Assembly: GCA_034440575.1 (NCBI GenBank)
Contig: JAOTOL010001555.1
Coordinates: 62,001 to 126,000 of the forward strand
Source of the DNA: Imbricaverruca yamaguchii
Taxonomy: Eukaryota > Arthropoda > Thecostraca > Neoverrucidae
Length of the DNA stretch: 64,000 nucleotides
Direction: 5' to 3'
Below the pieces are notes generated by a model. That model was not told the origin of the DNA and did no database searches. It saw nothing but the letters and a program-made list of their open reading frames with translations. This document shows, piece by piece, positions 1-11,815 of the stretch (position 1 is its first letter; each line of letters starts with the position of its first letter). The position numbers and the translations under genes were made by a program.

Positions 1-7
1 CGGCACG

Positions 8-108
8 GAGTGTCTGACGGTAGCGGCACTCCCAACCGGTGGCGGACTGTCTGAGTGTAGCGGCACTCCCAACCGGCGCGGAGTGTCTGACTGTAGCGGC
101 ACTGCTGG
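8..108. repeat. Minisatellite, ~37-bp unit, ~2.8 copies
   Basis: Three units share the core GTAGCGGCACTCCCAACCGG with small changes (the third ends GCGGCACTGCTGG). The array touches the left edge, so it may continue outside the window. No gene is visible in it. Confidence 0.8.
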
Positions 109-1500
109 CCTGCACGAGCCATCCGCCAGGACCCGCACCAATCTCCATCACCGCTGTCGCCATGCCAGCTGGCGCGGGTATTGTCCCAGCTGGATAGGTG
201 GACATAGCTCAGCAACCTAACCTAACCTGACCCACCAGACTAACCACAGATCAACACTAAGGTATTGACACCAGGATCAGTGAGCACGGTTCTAGCGGTA
301 GCATAGTCTGGGGAATGGGCGGGGCAGAGGACCAGCTGGCATCTGCTGATTCGCGTGATGTACATGGCTGGTGGTCAACTGACATAGGTCGATGTCGGGC
401 TGGAGCGATGTGAAGATTGACGTGCTTGGAGACACTCGTCATCCGACTAGTCTCCGTAGAAACACATCACCCAGTAGGACCGCGACGGGCATTGCTTTAG
501 TAGTAACATGCTGCATAAGCAATCTTCGCGTGCGCGACGGATGACAAACATACGTTTTATCAACTTCCATGTTACGTCTTTCCTTTCGGTAAGAAAACGA
601 TTCGCCAGCCGCCTTGAATTTCACACCGGTGGGTGTTTGAACTGCTGCTTATTTTTCAACCTGTAGTCAACTCCCGTCATGAAAATATAGGCTATGCTAA
701 TGCGAACTAGCCATATAATGGCATACACTACCCAGCTACACCATCCATCCTCAGCCCTCGGCTGACTCAGCACGGAGCACACTGCTCGCAGCTCGCGTGC
801 GACCCCGAGCCTGCGATCCGTCTGGTACACAGCCCGTCCATCATGTCAGTTGCGGTCACGTTCTCTACGTCACGAGCGCCGCTCCGACCCCCCCCCGACT
901 CGCGGTGACGTCACACGGCGACCGTGACGACGCAGCACGCTCATCGACGGTTCCCATCCGGTGATGCGGCGGTGACAGCTGACGTGTAGAGAAACGCTGT
1001 CCAGTAGTGCTCTGAGATGAGTACCTACACTCTTATCTGAAACTGATCTCTATCTGGGAAAAATTGTCGAGACCAGCCAGCTCCAGTAATTCCTGAGGTA
1101 GCATGTGAACGTGAAAGTTCAGCCTGTCGCAGTGGCCGATTGGTACATCCGCTAGTTTCTCGAACTATTGCTGACTACTGATTAATTAAGGGGTTCTATC
1201 CGCAATAAAAGAACAGTGGAGAATGGCGTGAATGTGCGGAAGGTTTTTCCGTAATGACAAACCCAATAGTCATTACGATGTTTAGTAACTTACCCGTTCT
1301 TTACTTGACAAGGATTGAAATTAGTGATCTGAGATAGCATGCAAAATCTCGTTAAATAAATAACACTAATGTGGCTGACACGAACCAAAAGAAACCATCA
1401 AAACCACGCACACGGCAAGCGAGAAAAAAGCACCATAACGATCGATCACTAAAAGATATGTCTGCGCGAGAGCAAAAATGACCCGTTAGCGAGAGCCACA
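109..1500. other. Unique sequence, no recognised gene
   Basis: Only short, mostly minus-strand open frames of 60-70 codons occur, none with a recognisable domain. Visible details are a short CCTAA run at 216-228 (arthropod telomere motif, about 2.5 copies, too short to be a telomere), an eight-base C run near 888, and a palindromic TGACGTCA (CRE-like) at 906-913 in a CpG-rich patch at 840-1000 that could belong to a regulatory region. Base composition turns AT-rich after about 1050. Confidence 0.5.
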
Positions 1501-1506
1501 AATCAC

Positions 1507-1600
1507 GGTGTCCAAACAGATAGAACCTTCCATCACGGTCGTCCAAACAGATAGAACCTTCCATCACGGTCGTCCAAGCAGATAGAACCTATCACGGTAT
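1507..1600. repeat. Tandem repeat, 31-bp unit, ~3 copies
   Basis: The motif GTCCAAACAGATAGAACC followed by TTCCATCACG recurs at 31-bp spacing, with the last copy degraded (AAGCAGATAGAACC). Seen directly in the sequence. Confidence 0.8.
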
Positions 1601-1727
1601 CACGGTCGGCCTAACGGTTGAGACTAACAATGCAGAGAGCGTGCGTCGGTGTAAGTGTGTTTGTGTGTGGTTTAGGAGCGGATACAGGGGAGGGGGCCTA
1701 GAGGGGGTGTACCCCTTCCACGTCATG

Positions 1728-1960
1728 GAAATTGGTGCCCCTTCGCCCAGGAAAAGGCCTCTCCAGGAAGAATAAAGTGCACCACTCATCTAACTATCCT
1801 TTCAACCAGAGACGTCCCTCCGAGAGGAAAAGCCCTTTCAGCGTGCTCGTGTGCAATCCCTCCCCCTCGAATTTTCCATCCATATGTGCCCTCCAAAGAA
1901 ACAGCGCCCCTCCAGAGAGACAGTATCCGCATGAAAATTCCTGGATCGCGAGGGGTGCCT
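1728..1960. repeat. Dispersed CCTCC-AGAG-AAA repeat, copy 1
   Basis: A run of related ~25-50 bp phrases built on CCCTCC-(G)AGAG-GAAA-GTGCCC, ending in an AAAATTCCTGGATCG phrase. The same style of sequence, also ending in (A)TAATTCCT-GATCC or GAATTCCTGAATC, is found near 23.57-23.87, 27.23-27.29, 45.71-45.85 and 55.87-56.07 kb. It looks like a dispersed, internally repetitive element; its class cannot be told from the sequence. Confidence 0.4.
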
Positions 1961-1964
1961 CGTG

Positions 1965-2056
1965 TGTGTGTTTGTGTGTGTACATGTGGATGGATGTGAG
2001 TGCATGTGCATGTACATGTGCATGTACATGTGCATGTGTGCGTGTGTGTATGTTGG
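1965..2056. repeat. TG/CATG-rich microsatellite
   Basis: Interrupted (TG)n grades into repeated GTGCATGTACAT blocks and returns to (GTGTGTGT). Both strands stay open through it, which gives spurious Thr/His/Cys-rich frames. Confidence 0.85.
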
Positions 2057-3000
2057 TGCGCACACTAAGCATGCATAGACGGCGATGTCACCACCCAGCA
2101 GGGAGCCGGCACTGCCGCCTCACCGCCGCGCGGCCGTGAGAACCGGCTGGCGGTAGCGCCGAGCGCCAATAAATCCGCCCATTACGGGCGCGTATCGGCG
2201 TCCCGCCGCGGCGCGAGCTCGTGCATCGGTGCCGCCGGTAGCCATGGACGGCCGGCCGTGGGAACGCTGCACCGGCCGCAGCGTTACGTGCGCGCTGCAG
2301 CCGGGCACACACAGACATACACGGCGGTGTTGGCGGTCGGCAGAGCGGCGGATTTCCGACACGACTGCCGACCTGTCGGACCGCATCCCGACCCGACCAG
2401 CTGCGGGAGCCACGCCGAGCTGCTCGGGTCCGACCCGACCAGCTGTGGGAACCTGCTCGGGCTCGGCCCGGCCCGACCAGCTCCTCATCACCGAACTGCT
2501 ACCGACCACATCTGACACCAGGCAGTCGGCTGCAGAAAAGAGCAAAGGGGACGCGTTGAAGGGCTGCAGAGACCAGAGCATTGATCCGTGACTGCTGGGA
2601 CTAGATCAGGTACCGCGTTACCAGGCTGCAGGAATGAACCAAGGAACTGGGGACTTGGTTGGCAGGTTAACAGAGACATAGGTTAGCAGGCTGGCAAAAC
2701 TACACCAGGAATCACGCTGCCAAACGTCGAGATTCGACCAGGAACCTCGCTGCCAGATAATGGAGACGCCCGGCTACCAGGCTGTTGAGACTAGATCAGG
2801 AGCTCAATTGCCAAAATGCTAAAAGCGGGATCGACAGTCTAAGAGCGGTTGAAACCAACAGCTATGAGTTTCGCCAACATTGTGGTTCAGGAGGATAGAT
2901 GCCCCCCCCCCCAAATATATTGGAGGCTTAACATTAGGCTTATGGGCATTGCATGGAGAGACCACAGAGCTTAATATCGTTTCCTCGCCAGTCGTCCTAC
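2057..3000. other. GC-rich unique DNA with degenerate internal repeats
   Basis: From 2100 to 2500 the DNA is GC- and CpG-rich with overlapping open frames on both strands but no recognisable protein. CCCGACCCGACCAGCTG recurs about three times between 2385 and 2485. From 2590 to 2840 there is a decayed series of ACCAGG-(CT)GC-T-CCAG phrases. A C9-10 homopolymer lies near 2903. Confidence 0.5.
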
Positions 3001-3002
3001 CG

Positions 3003-3352
3003 TGGTGGAAGCCCCGCCTGCAGCTGTCAGCCGGTAGAGGCCCCGCCTGCAGCTGTCAGCCGGTGGAAGCCCCGCCTGCAGCTGTCAGCCGGTAGAGGCC
3101 CCGCCTGGAGCTTCAGCCGGCGGAGGCCACGCCTGCAGCTGTCAGCCGGTGAAAGCCCCGCCTGCAGCTGTCAGCCGGCAGAGGCCACGCCCGCAGCTGT
3201 CAGCCGGCGGAGGCCACGCCTGCAGCTGTCAGCCGGCGGAAGCCCCGCCTGCAGCTCTCAGCCGGCAGAGGCCACGCCTGCAGCCGTCAGCCGGTGGAAG
3301 TCCCGCCTGCAGCTGTCAGCCGGTGGAGGCCACGCCTGCAGCTGTCAGCACA
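3003..3352. repeat. Minisatellite, 30-bp unit, ~11.5 copies
   Basis: The unit contains CCTGCAGCTGTCAGCCGG followed by a variable (T/C)(A/G)GAGGCC(C/A)CG segment. Because 30 is divisible by three, several frames stay open on both strands and yield 10-residue peptide repeats. I regard these as non-coding. Variants alternate between GAGGCCACG and GAAGCCCCG. Confidence 0.95.
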
Positions 3353-4915
3353 GCGGTGACAGCTGCCAGAGCCTAGCTTCAGCAGGCGGCGGCCGGTGCA
3401 GCACACGCTACAACCGTGTTTACGAGGATCTGGCCACCAGATCACGCCCACCGCCAGCCCGGCAGATTTGTCGTTGGAGCGGGCGGCGCAGGATCGCTGT
3501 TTCCAGTGGCGGTCGTTGAATTGCTGATGCGCCAGCATGTGCTGACGTCATGGCGGGCGCCACTGTCATGGCAGGCGGGTACGGCACGCGGTACTCGGAT
3601 TTCGGCGGTGCAGCGTGTGTGTGTCGACCCGACTGTGACTGGCCGCACCTACACGCAGCGTCTGCGATGTGCTCCGCGCTGTGACCGAGACCGAGGGCCC
3701 CGCGCGAGTCGCCCGGGATAGGTCAACGGTATCGTCCCCAGTGACACGTTTCGCAAGACGCACGGAGCAGAGCAGCCGCCATTTGCATTTTTCGCAACGA
3801 CAGCTCGAGATTGGATCTGCACGTGCGACGACTCACCTTATGAATGGTAGCGCACGCGGACGAGAAGGCAGAGCGTTGCTGCTTTTCAACCTTTCTGAAT
3901 GAAGTGCTGCTTTCCCCGTGTTCATGCGTGGGACCAAAACCGACGTGCTCAATCATGATCAGGTCCCGCTCACTCCGTCTTCACCCTCTCCATCATCTCA
4001 TAAAACGTCTGGGTGCGAGTTTGCCTGTGATAAAAAATCGACGTGAACGACGAAATTCCACGGAGGGTCGAGCCGCCCAAAGCATCTCCTTCTACACGCT
4101 ATAAAAGGAGACAAAAAATCTGGCTGTCGGGCGCAATTTGAGACGCGTCCAACCGACGCGCCTGGCTTATCTGGCTGTACGGCGCGACCAGCACGGACTG
4201 GTTCGCGTGAGGTCAGCGCGGGTTATCTCGCGTCGAGGATGGCACGAACGGCACCTCGGCTCGGGAGAGACGACTCGGCAGCGTGTCCCGAGCCGGTCCG
4301 CAGTTCGCTCGTGGCGGCCACGAACGGATGTCTGCTGAACCATGTCGGGCTGCCCGGGTCATGTCGGAGCATCGACGCGCTCCCAACTGGCCGGCTCTGG
4401 CTACGTGAACACCACCACCGGCCAATGGCAGACTCGATGGATGTGCCAGTCGAGGCCCGTCTGTCGAGCTGCGTGGCCTTCCATGTCTGTGTAGCCGCAA
4501 TTGTTTGCAACCTTGTCCGCTTACAATTAACTCTTTCGAGGTAAGACCTATTCAGGCACCGTCGACGTTTACTTGGAAAACATGCCTATACTTACGGATT
4601 TAACAACCTAGTATAGATTAGATACTCAAAGATTTAACTATGCTCAGATTTAACACTGACAAACCCGCCTGTGCAGACACACACCCGTGCCTGGCCAACG
4701 GTAACCGCCCTGTCTGCCATATACATATCTAATATATCCGCTCACACCGACAGACCTACCTCCCTGCCACCGTCAGATGTGACAGATAACTGCCAAACTT
4801 ACAGACATATTCGTCACTGACAGACCTGCATCACAGGCAGAACTGCCCGCAACCAAACACTTTTTTATATAAAATCAGGGCGTAGTTTCAACCTACTGGG
4901 ATCAGCTTACCCGCT
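3353..4915. other. Unique sequence, no recognised gene; one TATA-like box
   Basis: Many short overlapping frames with no family resemblance. A canonical TATAAAAGG stands at 4100-4108, and the following 400 bp are CpG-rich. No convincing exon follows, so the box is only suggestive. From about 4540 to 4900 the DNA turns AT-rich with loosely repeated CAGACA / CTGACAGACCT phrases. Confidence 0.45.
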
Positions 4916-4924
4916 TGCTACACC

Positions 4925-5045
4925 TCGGCGCCTCAACTGCACCAGCTGCATCACCAGCTGCATCGAGCTGCACCATATGCACCATCAGCCGCACCAGCTA
5001 CACCACCAGCTACACCACCAGTTACACCACCAGCTACACCGAGCC
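4925..5045. repeat. CACCAGCT(A/G)CA-type repeat, ~12-bp unit
   Basis: CACCAGCTGCAT and CACCAGCTACAC recur about nine times. One frame reads repeated T-T-S-Y. The repeat merges into a very GC-rich stretch. Confidence 0.8.
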
Positions 5046-6725
5046 GCCTCAGCTTCCTCCGGGCATTGGCCGCGACAGGACCGAACAGTTCGAGTAGATC
5101 ACTGCACTGCGTCCGGCGGCGGGCCGCACAGGCTGGCGGCTCACGTCCCCCTCGCCGGCGGCAGGCGTCGGCAGGGCGGCGCTTGCGCCCGTCGCCTGCG
5201 CCCGGCGCCTGCGCCGCCGTGCCCTGCGCCGGCGCCGGCGGACGTGGCTGGAGCGCCAGGCGGCAGCGGGAGGGGAGGGGCTGCAGCCGAGGCGACCCTC
5301 CCTCGCGTGCATAATGCATGGCACGGCGGTCGGCGGAGCCACGCTGCATCAGCGACGGTGGCGGGTGGGCCGCAGGTGCCGCGCCCGCTCCAGAGCACAC
5401 CGGAAACGGCTGCGGCCTTTGTGACGCATGTGCCGCGCGCCGAGCCGGTGACACGGTGTCACCGGCGCGCGGATGTGGCTGCCCTCAAGCGAGCGCAACC
5501 AGTTCTGTCGCGCTGCAGGCTTTTTGTTTCCGTCGATCGCTTCATTGTTTCCTGTGAGCTTTTTCTGCCGATTGGCGTTGGAATATGAATTGAGCCGTCG
5601 AAATGGGCCGTGAATTGGCCCACATGTCTGCTCGGACCAGTTTGGACGTCAGCAGGCAGGGGGAATGAAGCTTAGTGTTGCTCCCCGTTATCGTCCACGG
5701 GTGAAGCGTCCTTAAACACCCGAGTGGCTATCTCAATGCTATGTTTCCTCAAAATGCCGTCTCTTCCAAGCTGTATCGAAGCTCCTCGGAGTCAGATGAA
5801 TCTTCTTCAGGTACGTTTCTCCCTATTTTCCTATTCACGGCACCTTTCTTGGGAGAAATTCGGCGTTTATTCCAAAGCATCTCGTGATAGTGAACAAGCC
5901 TCTGACGAATGTGGTGCCACACAGTTTGGATGTGGCACCAGGTACCGCAGCCAGGGTTTTCTTAAAGGGTGGGGGTCCGACCCCTAAAAGAGGTCATGTC
6001 ACCGAGAACGCTTCCAAGGCGCGAATTAGCCGAAATTTTTCGTTTTGTGGGGTGTAAATCCTAAAGCTTTTTGCTAATCTAGTGCATTTTTGGGTAGTGG
6101 GGGAGGGGCAGGCTGCGGCTATGGGGGTAGCAGCTAACTTCAGATACCCATACAATTGTTTACAACTTGCTTCCTTCAGCACTATAAATGATTATTTTCC
6201 CACGGAACCTGCCGAAGACCGTGTGCCTCCGTACTTGGTCCGTATATGGTGTGTACCCCGCACTGAGCCACGAACTAAATTTAGCCGTGAATATCTTTCT
6301 GGGGTAAGTTATTCACAACAGAATGACATCAGCGGAAGTTTGAAGCGCCAGTTGCCGACGTCCACAAGGCCTCGAGCGCGTGAGGAGGACGCACGTCAGT
6401 CTCCAAACAGCAGCTCGAGTGGCACAGTTGGCCAGTCTGACTCAGCCGTACCCAGCACGCCTCCGTCCAGGGAAGCGCCCGCTTTGTCTTTGCTCGTGAC
6501 GAAACAATGGCAAAAACGCGCCGTATTTTCGACGTGCATCGGGTCACGCCAGACGAGCGGGCATGACACATCGGCCATGTCAGCCGGTGTGACGCCGGAC
6601 AGGGGGTGACGTCACACCAGCACGGCCAGCCGGCGCCCGGTCCGGCCGACGGCCGCCGACCTCGTTGTTCGGTGTTCAGTGCCGCTGACGTCCGCGCTGT
6701 CAGCGTCGTGTGACGTCACCAATAG
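5046..6725. other. CpG-rich block then unique DNA, no recognised gene
   Basis: 5100-5480 is strongly GC- and CpG-rich, with frames open on both strands (up to about 200 codons) that encode only Ala/Arg/Pro-rich low-complexity peptides. 5590-6600 is ordinary unique DNA. The longest plus frame there (6082-6609, 175 codons) has a Ser/Pro/Thr-rich second half and no domain I recognise. GTGACGTCAC palindromes occur near 6607 and 6712. Confidence 0.45.
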
Positions 6726-6726
6726 C

Positions 6727-7440
6727 GGCTCCCGCCGAGCCACGGCGTGGCCAGTGGTGTCGGCCGCGCCACAGGCCGCCGAGTCACGGCCTGACCGGTG
6801 GTGTCGGCCGCGCCACAGGCCGCCGATTCACGGCGTGGCCGGTGGTGTCGGCGGCGCCACAGGCCGGCGAGCCACGGCGTGGCCGGTGGTGTCGGCCGCG
6901 CCACAGGCCGCCGAGTCACGGCCTGACCGGTGGTGTCGGCCGCGCCACAGGCCGCCGAGTCACGGCCTGACCGGTGGTGTCGGCCGCGCCACAGGCCGCC
7001 GAGTCACGGCCTGACCGGTGGTGTCGGCCGCGCCCGGGCCAAGCCGAGTCACGGCTGACCGGTGGTGTCGGCCGCGCCACAGGCCGCCGAGTCACGGCCT
7101 GACCGGTGGTGTCGGCCGCGCCACAGGCCGCCGAGTCACGGCGTGACCGGTGGTGTCGGCCGCGCCACAGGCCGCCGAGTCACGGCCTGACCGGTGGTGT
7201 CGGCCGCGCCACAGGCCGCCGAGTCACGGCCTGACCGGTGGTGTCGGCCGCGCCACAGGCCGCCGATTCACGGCGTGGCCAGTGATGTCGGCCGCGCCAC
7301 AGGCCGCCGAGTCACGGCGTGGCCGGTGGTGTCGGCCGCGCCACAGGCCGGCGAGTCACGCCTGACCGGTGGTGTCGGCCGCGCCACAGGCCGGCGAGTC
7401 ACGGCCTGACCGGTGGTGTCGGCGGCGCTACAGGCCGGCG
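6727..7440. repeat. Minisatellite, 44-bp unit, ~16 copies
   Basis: The unit contains GAGTCACGGCCTGACCGG then TGGTGTCGGCCGCGCCACAG and GCCGCC. Variants include GATTCACGGCGTGGCC and a degraded unit near 7033 (CCCGGGCCAAGCC). A 44-bp unit shifts frame each copy, so all open frames are composite. Both strands are very CpG-rich. Confidence 0.95.
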
Positions 7441-7669
7441 GCGGATGCACTGCTATTTTCAGAACGGAAGTGTTTTGGGGGTATTTTACCTGTCCTTCGA
7501 AGAGAGCACAGCACATGCTACAGACAATTGCTCAGAAATTGATTTGATGATTCATTGATGATCATTTGAGTTATTGAACATTTATTGAAATAAAAAAAGT
7601 TGGGATAATCAACATGTTTCCTGCACGTCTCTGTATCCCTCTATCTCTCTCCCTCTTCCTCCTCCGACT

Positions 7670-7676
<7 letters not shown>
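7441..7676. other. Unique DNA between array and microsatellite
   Basis: No gene is seen. AT-rich from about 7530, with repeated TGATGATTCATTGATGATCA near 7547 and an AATAAA at about 7588. Confidence 0.5.
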
Positions 7677-7716
<40 letters not shown>

Positions 7717-7742
7717 CATATACATATATGTACATATACATA
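7677..7742. repeat. (CT)n-(TA)n compound microsatellite
   Basis: Pure (CT) of about 11 units runs into (TA) of about 8 units and then imperfect ATACATATA. Seen directly. Confidence 0.95.
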
Positions 7743-7786
7743 GATTATTACTCCCATGCACGCTAAGAGCAAACGGAAACAGGCCG

Positions 7787-7843
7787 CACATCCCGTATAC
7801 TACATACGGGCAGTATATATGGGACAGATATATACTGCCCGTA
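7787..7843. repeat. Double palindrome: two adjacent hairpins
   Basis: A small hairpin (CCCGTAT / ATACGGG, loop ACTAC) overlaps a perfect hairpin with 16-bp arms at 7805-7820 and 7828-7843 and a 7-nt loop GGGACAG. Only the arm sequence TACGGGCAGTATATAT and its complement are needed to see it. It might be cruciform-forming DNA; there is no evidence that it is transcribed. Confidence 0.8.
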
Positions 7844-9374
7844 CATCCCATGCGCGTGCTTTCACTAACTGTAAAGAAGAGCTAATGCAGCTCTTAAGCT
7901 GTGTACGCGCCTGTGGCGACTCTAGGATGGGCTCCGGTCCAAAGCAAAAGGGTAACACCGTCTACACGCTGAGTTGCTCCCCCCCCCCACGATGCCAACG
8001 CTCCAGGCGGTACATGAGAGGCCATTGGCCTGCCAGGATTCTGGAGGGCTCACTGTGCCGACTGTTTTATGTGATCACCAAACATGCATTCGTCATCATG
8101 TTTGGAGTCATATTGTGTGTGTGTGTGTGTGTGAACTTTCACTTTCTTACCCGTGTGCATGCACTGCCCGTATGTTAGCTTACAGGAAGCTGGTCGGCTA
8201 ATTGCATTGCCTATTAGCTAACGGAAGTCTCGGAGCCCACTTGTGTTTACTTGGCCAGCTATATATAATTGTATGTAGCATCGACTGTCCTTGCTGGCTT
8301 CACCAGTGGGCCCTGGTCCGTGAACCCTGGCTACTATGCAGCTGGCATGTGCCCTGACAGTCATGTGATGAACAATTCAGCCACCACCTACGAATCAATC
8401 CCAAGATAACAAGTGGGTGATGGACCAGCCTATTCTTGAAAGAACCCGCCCTCCGCACATCGTGTTTGCTAGCCAGGAACCCGGAGCCAAATTTGTGTAC
8501 TCGCGGACAGTACAAAGTCGGGCATCTCTCCACGTTGAACCTGAGCCCCTCTGGCCGCCGTATCGAGATCCGGTTGCAAACCTCGCTAGTCGCCTGTTGA
8601 TGGGCGAGGCGGGATGGGGTCGGGATCGGGGCAGGCCCGTCGATGGGGGGGGCGTTCCGGTCGACCACGAGCGGCGGATGCAACCGGAGTGCTGACCTCG
8701 GGCATTCTCGCGCCGGCCGCCAGTAGTGTTTGCCAACAGGGTCCTCACCGCCTACCCGGAGCGGCAGCTGGTGTATCCAGGTCGCCGAGTTACACAACAC
8801 ACGGCCTGCTTAGTTGGGGAGGGAGGGAGGAGGGCAGGGCATCAGGTGGGGCCGCGGTGGCAACTCGCTCCGACCGGTCTCACTAGAAAGGTCGGCTTCA
8901 CATGAACAACGTATTGCCCAGGTATGAATCCTGAGTGTAGTTAATTTTCCTGGTCTATATCAATCTTCTTTATTTTTCACGAGATGAGTGTGCTGCCATT
9001 ATGAGCAGCAAGTACCGGTGATACTGGCAACACGGTGTGATTGTTCCGCAAGCCTGCACAACCGATTTAGAGGCAAAACATCGGCTGCGGAGTCGATAAC
9101 TTCACCCTGAAGTTCTAGCGGCTGTGTATTCATCGCTGACAATCGTGCGTGCGTGCAAGCAAACGAGTGCAGCCCTTCCGAAGCCACAGTGTGCGTTGTT
9201 TCCACGCAGCCTGGCCGGCCATCGCAGGTCGTTCCCGCTCGCGGCAAGTCCAAGCTCGCTCCGGCCATCCGACACTGGTGAAATCCGAACCTATTTGTTG
9301 AAGCTGGAGCCAGCAGCAATTGACACGGGAACACTTCTGCCGGCTGGCACGCCGAGAAGCACGATACTTCTTAG
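7844..9374. other. Unique DNA, no recognised gene
   Basis: Contains a (TG)10 run at 8114-8133. The longest frame is on the minus strand (8800-8300, 166 codons, starting MLCNSATWIHQ). It is non-repetitive and has ordinary composition, but I recognise no family, so I do not call it a gene. The rest carries only short frames. Confidence 0.45.
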
Positions 9375-9836
9375 TGGTGGTGGTGATTACGCCGTGTTGA
9401 CCACAACAGTTGTTATGGTGTTTTGACCACAACAGTGGTGGTGGTGATTACACTGTGTTGACCACAACAGTTGTGGTGGTGATTACACTGTGTTGACCAC
9501 AACAGTGGTGGTGGTGATTACACTGTGTTGACCACAACAGTGGAGGCGGTGCTTACACTGTGTTGACCACAACAGTGGTGGTGGTGGTGATTACATTGTG
9601 TTGACCACGTGGTGGTGATTACACTGTGCTGACCACAACAGTGGAGACGGTGATTACACTGTGTTGACCACAACAGTGGAGGCGGTGATTACAGTGTGTT
9701 GACCACGTGGTGGTGATTACAGTGTGCTGACCACAACAGTGGAGGCGGTGCTTACACTGTGTTGACCACGTGGTGGTGATTACAGTGTGTTGACCACACC
9801 AGTGTTGGTGGTGATTGCACTGTGTTGACAACACCA
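9375..9836. repeat. Minisatellite, ~35-bp unit, ~13 copies
   Basis: The unit contains TGTGTTGACCACAACAGT, then GG(TGG)n or GGAGGCGG, then TGATTACAC. Some copies are shortened to GACCACGTGGTGGTGATTAC. Unit length varies because the GTG triplet number varies. Confidence 0.95.
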
Positions 9837-9861
9837 GGGCAAAGGCCGGTCTCACCGCAGC

Positions 9862-10018
9862 CTCAGGCTCAGTTTCCTCGTCAGTCCCGTCAGCCTCGTC
9901 AGCCTTGTCAGCCTTGTCAGCCTCATCATCCTCATCAATATCGTCAGTCTCGTCAGCCTAGTCAGTCTCATCACCCTAGTCATCCTCGTCAGCCTCGTCA
10001 GCCCTCGTCAGTCTCGTT
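9862..10018. repeat. 9-bp repeat CGTCAGCCT
   Basis: About 17 copies of (C/T)(G/A)TCAGCC(T/C), with CATCATCCT and TCGTCAGTC variants. The strand reading Q-P-R/S-Q-P is open but low-complexity. Confidence 0.9.
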
Positions 10019-10215
10019 AGCCACGACAGGTCAGAGGGCAATGGGCTGACGCGAGCCGTCGCCACCGTCGGTCGCAGGTCACCGCCTCGTCGGCGGCGTC
10101 GGCGGCGGCGGCGGTGGTGGCGACGGTTGGGTTCCGGTCGACGCGCGGGTCGCCCAGCCGCGGGCGAGAGTGGCCGCCACATTCCTGGCGAGCACCCTAC
10201 CGGCGTCGGCCGGCA
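10019..10215. other. GC-rich spacer between two arrays
   Basis: Very CpG-rich, with a GGCGGCGTCGGCGGCGGCGG triplet run near 10095. No gene is seen. Confidence 0.5.
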
Positions 10216-11666
10216 GCGAACAACTGGACCGGCGGCCACCGTGGACAACTGTGACAACTGGACCGGCGGCCACCGTAACCAACTGTGACAACTAGACCGG
10301 CGGCCACCGTAACCAACTGTGACAACTGGACCGGCGGCCACCGTAACCAGCTGTGACAACTAGACCGGCGGCCACCGTGATCAACTGTGACAACTAGACC
10401 GGCGGCCACCGTGATCAGCTGTAACAACTGGACCGGCGGCCACCGTAACCAGCTGTGACAACTGGACCGGCGGCCGCCGTGGGCAACTGTGACAACTGGA
10501 CCGGCGGCCACCGTAACCAGCTGTGACAACTAGACCGGCGGCCACCGTAACCAGCTGTGACAACTGGACCGGCGGCCACCGTGGACAGTTGTGACAACTG
10601 GACCGGCGGCCACCGTAACCAACTGTGACAACTAGACCGGCGGCCACCGTGGACAACTGTGACAACTAGACCGGCGGCCACCGTAACCAGCTGTGACAAC
10701 TGGACCGGCGGCCACCGTGATCAACTGTGACAACTGGACCGGCGGCCACCGTGATCAACTGTGACAACTAGACCGGCGGCCACCGTGATCAGCTGTAACA
10801 ACTGGACCGGCGGCCACCGTAACCAGCTGTGACAACTAGACCGGCGGCCACCGTGGACAACTGTGACAACTAGACCGGCGGCCACCGTAACCAGCTGTGA
10901 CAACTGGACCGGCGGCCACCGTGATCAACTGTGACAACTAGACCGGCGGCCACCGTGGACAACTGTGACAACTAGACCGGCGGCCACCGTGATCAGCTGT
11001 AACAACTGGATCGGCGGCCACCGTAACCAGCTGTGACAACTAGACCGGCGGCCACCGTGGACAACTGTGACAACTAGACCGGCGGCCACCGTAACCAGCT
11101 GTGACAACTGGACCGGCGGCCACCGTGATCAACTGTGACAACTAGACCGGCGGCCACCGTGGACAACTGTGACAACTGGACCGGCGGCCACCGTAACCAG
11201 CTGTGACAACTGGACCGGCGGCCACCGTGATCAACTGTAACAACTGGACCGGCGGCCACCGTGGACAACTGTGACAACTAGACCGGCGGCCACCGTAACC
11301 AGCTGTGACAACTGGACCGGCGGCCACCGTGGACAACTGTGACAACTGGACCGGCGGCCACCGTAACCAACTGTGACAACTGGACCGGCGGCCACCGTGA
11401 TCAACTGTGACAACTGGACCGGCGGCCACCGTGATCAACTGTGACAACTGGACCGGCGGCCACCGTGGACAACTGTGACAACTGGACCGGCGGCCACCGT
11501 GGACAACTGTGACAACTGGACCGGCGGCCACCGTGGACAACTGTGACAACTGGACCGGCGGCCGCCGTGGACAACTGTGACAACTGGACCGGCGGCCGCC
11601 GTGGACAACTGTGACAACTGGACCGGCGGCCACCGTAACCAGCTGTGACAACTGGACCGGCGGCCA
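10216..11666. repeat. Minisatellite, 34-bp unit, ~42 copies
   Basis: The constant part is CTGTGACAACT(G/A)GACC then GGCGGCCACCGT. A 7-base slot follows and has three recurrent states: GGACAA, AACCA(G/A) or GATCA(A/G). Since 34 is not divisible by three, an open frame repeats only every 102 bp, which explains the repetitive minus-strand frames. Within the array, longer blocks are duplicated at 204 bp (6 units), for example the block around 10721-10903 and that around 10925-11107. Confidence 0.97.
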
Positions 11667-11815
11667 CGCATGCGCCCGAGAACGCTGGTCGGCGGCTCTG
11701 GCAGGTCGTTAGCGGACGCGGCGTCACGGAGAAATCACCGCGGCGCCGCCTCGCCGCGTCACGACCGCTCCGGCGGCGTGACGTGGTGACCGACGACTCG
11801 CGGCGCTGACCACGA

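Noticed and set aside
216..228. Telomere (CCTAA)n
   Set aside because: Only about 2.5 units, embedded in unique DNA. Useful only as a weak hint of arthropod-style sequence.
4100..4108. TATA box of a gene at 4.1 kb
   Set aside because: The motif is canonical, but no exon, splice site or protein follows that I can support.
8300..8800. 166-codon minus-strand frame as a gene
   Set aside because: No recognisable domain, no splice or promoter context, and GC-rich DNA easily stays open. Kept only as a remark.
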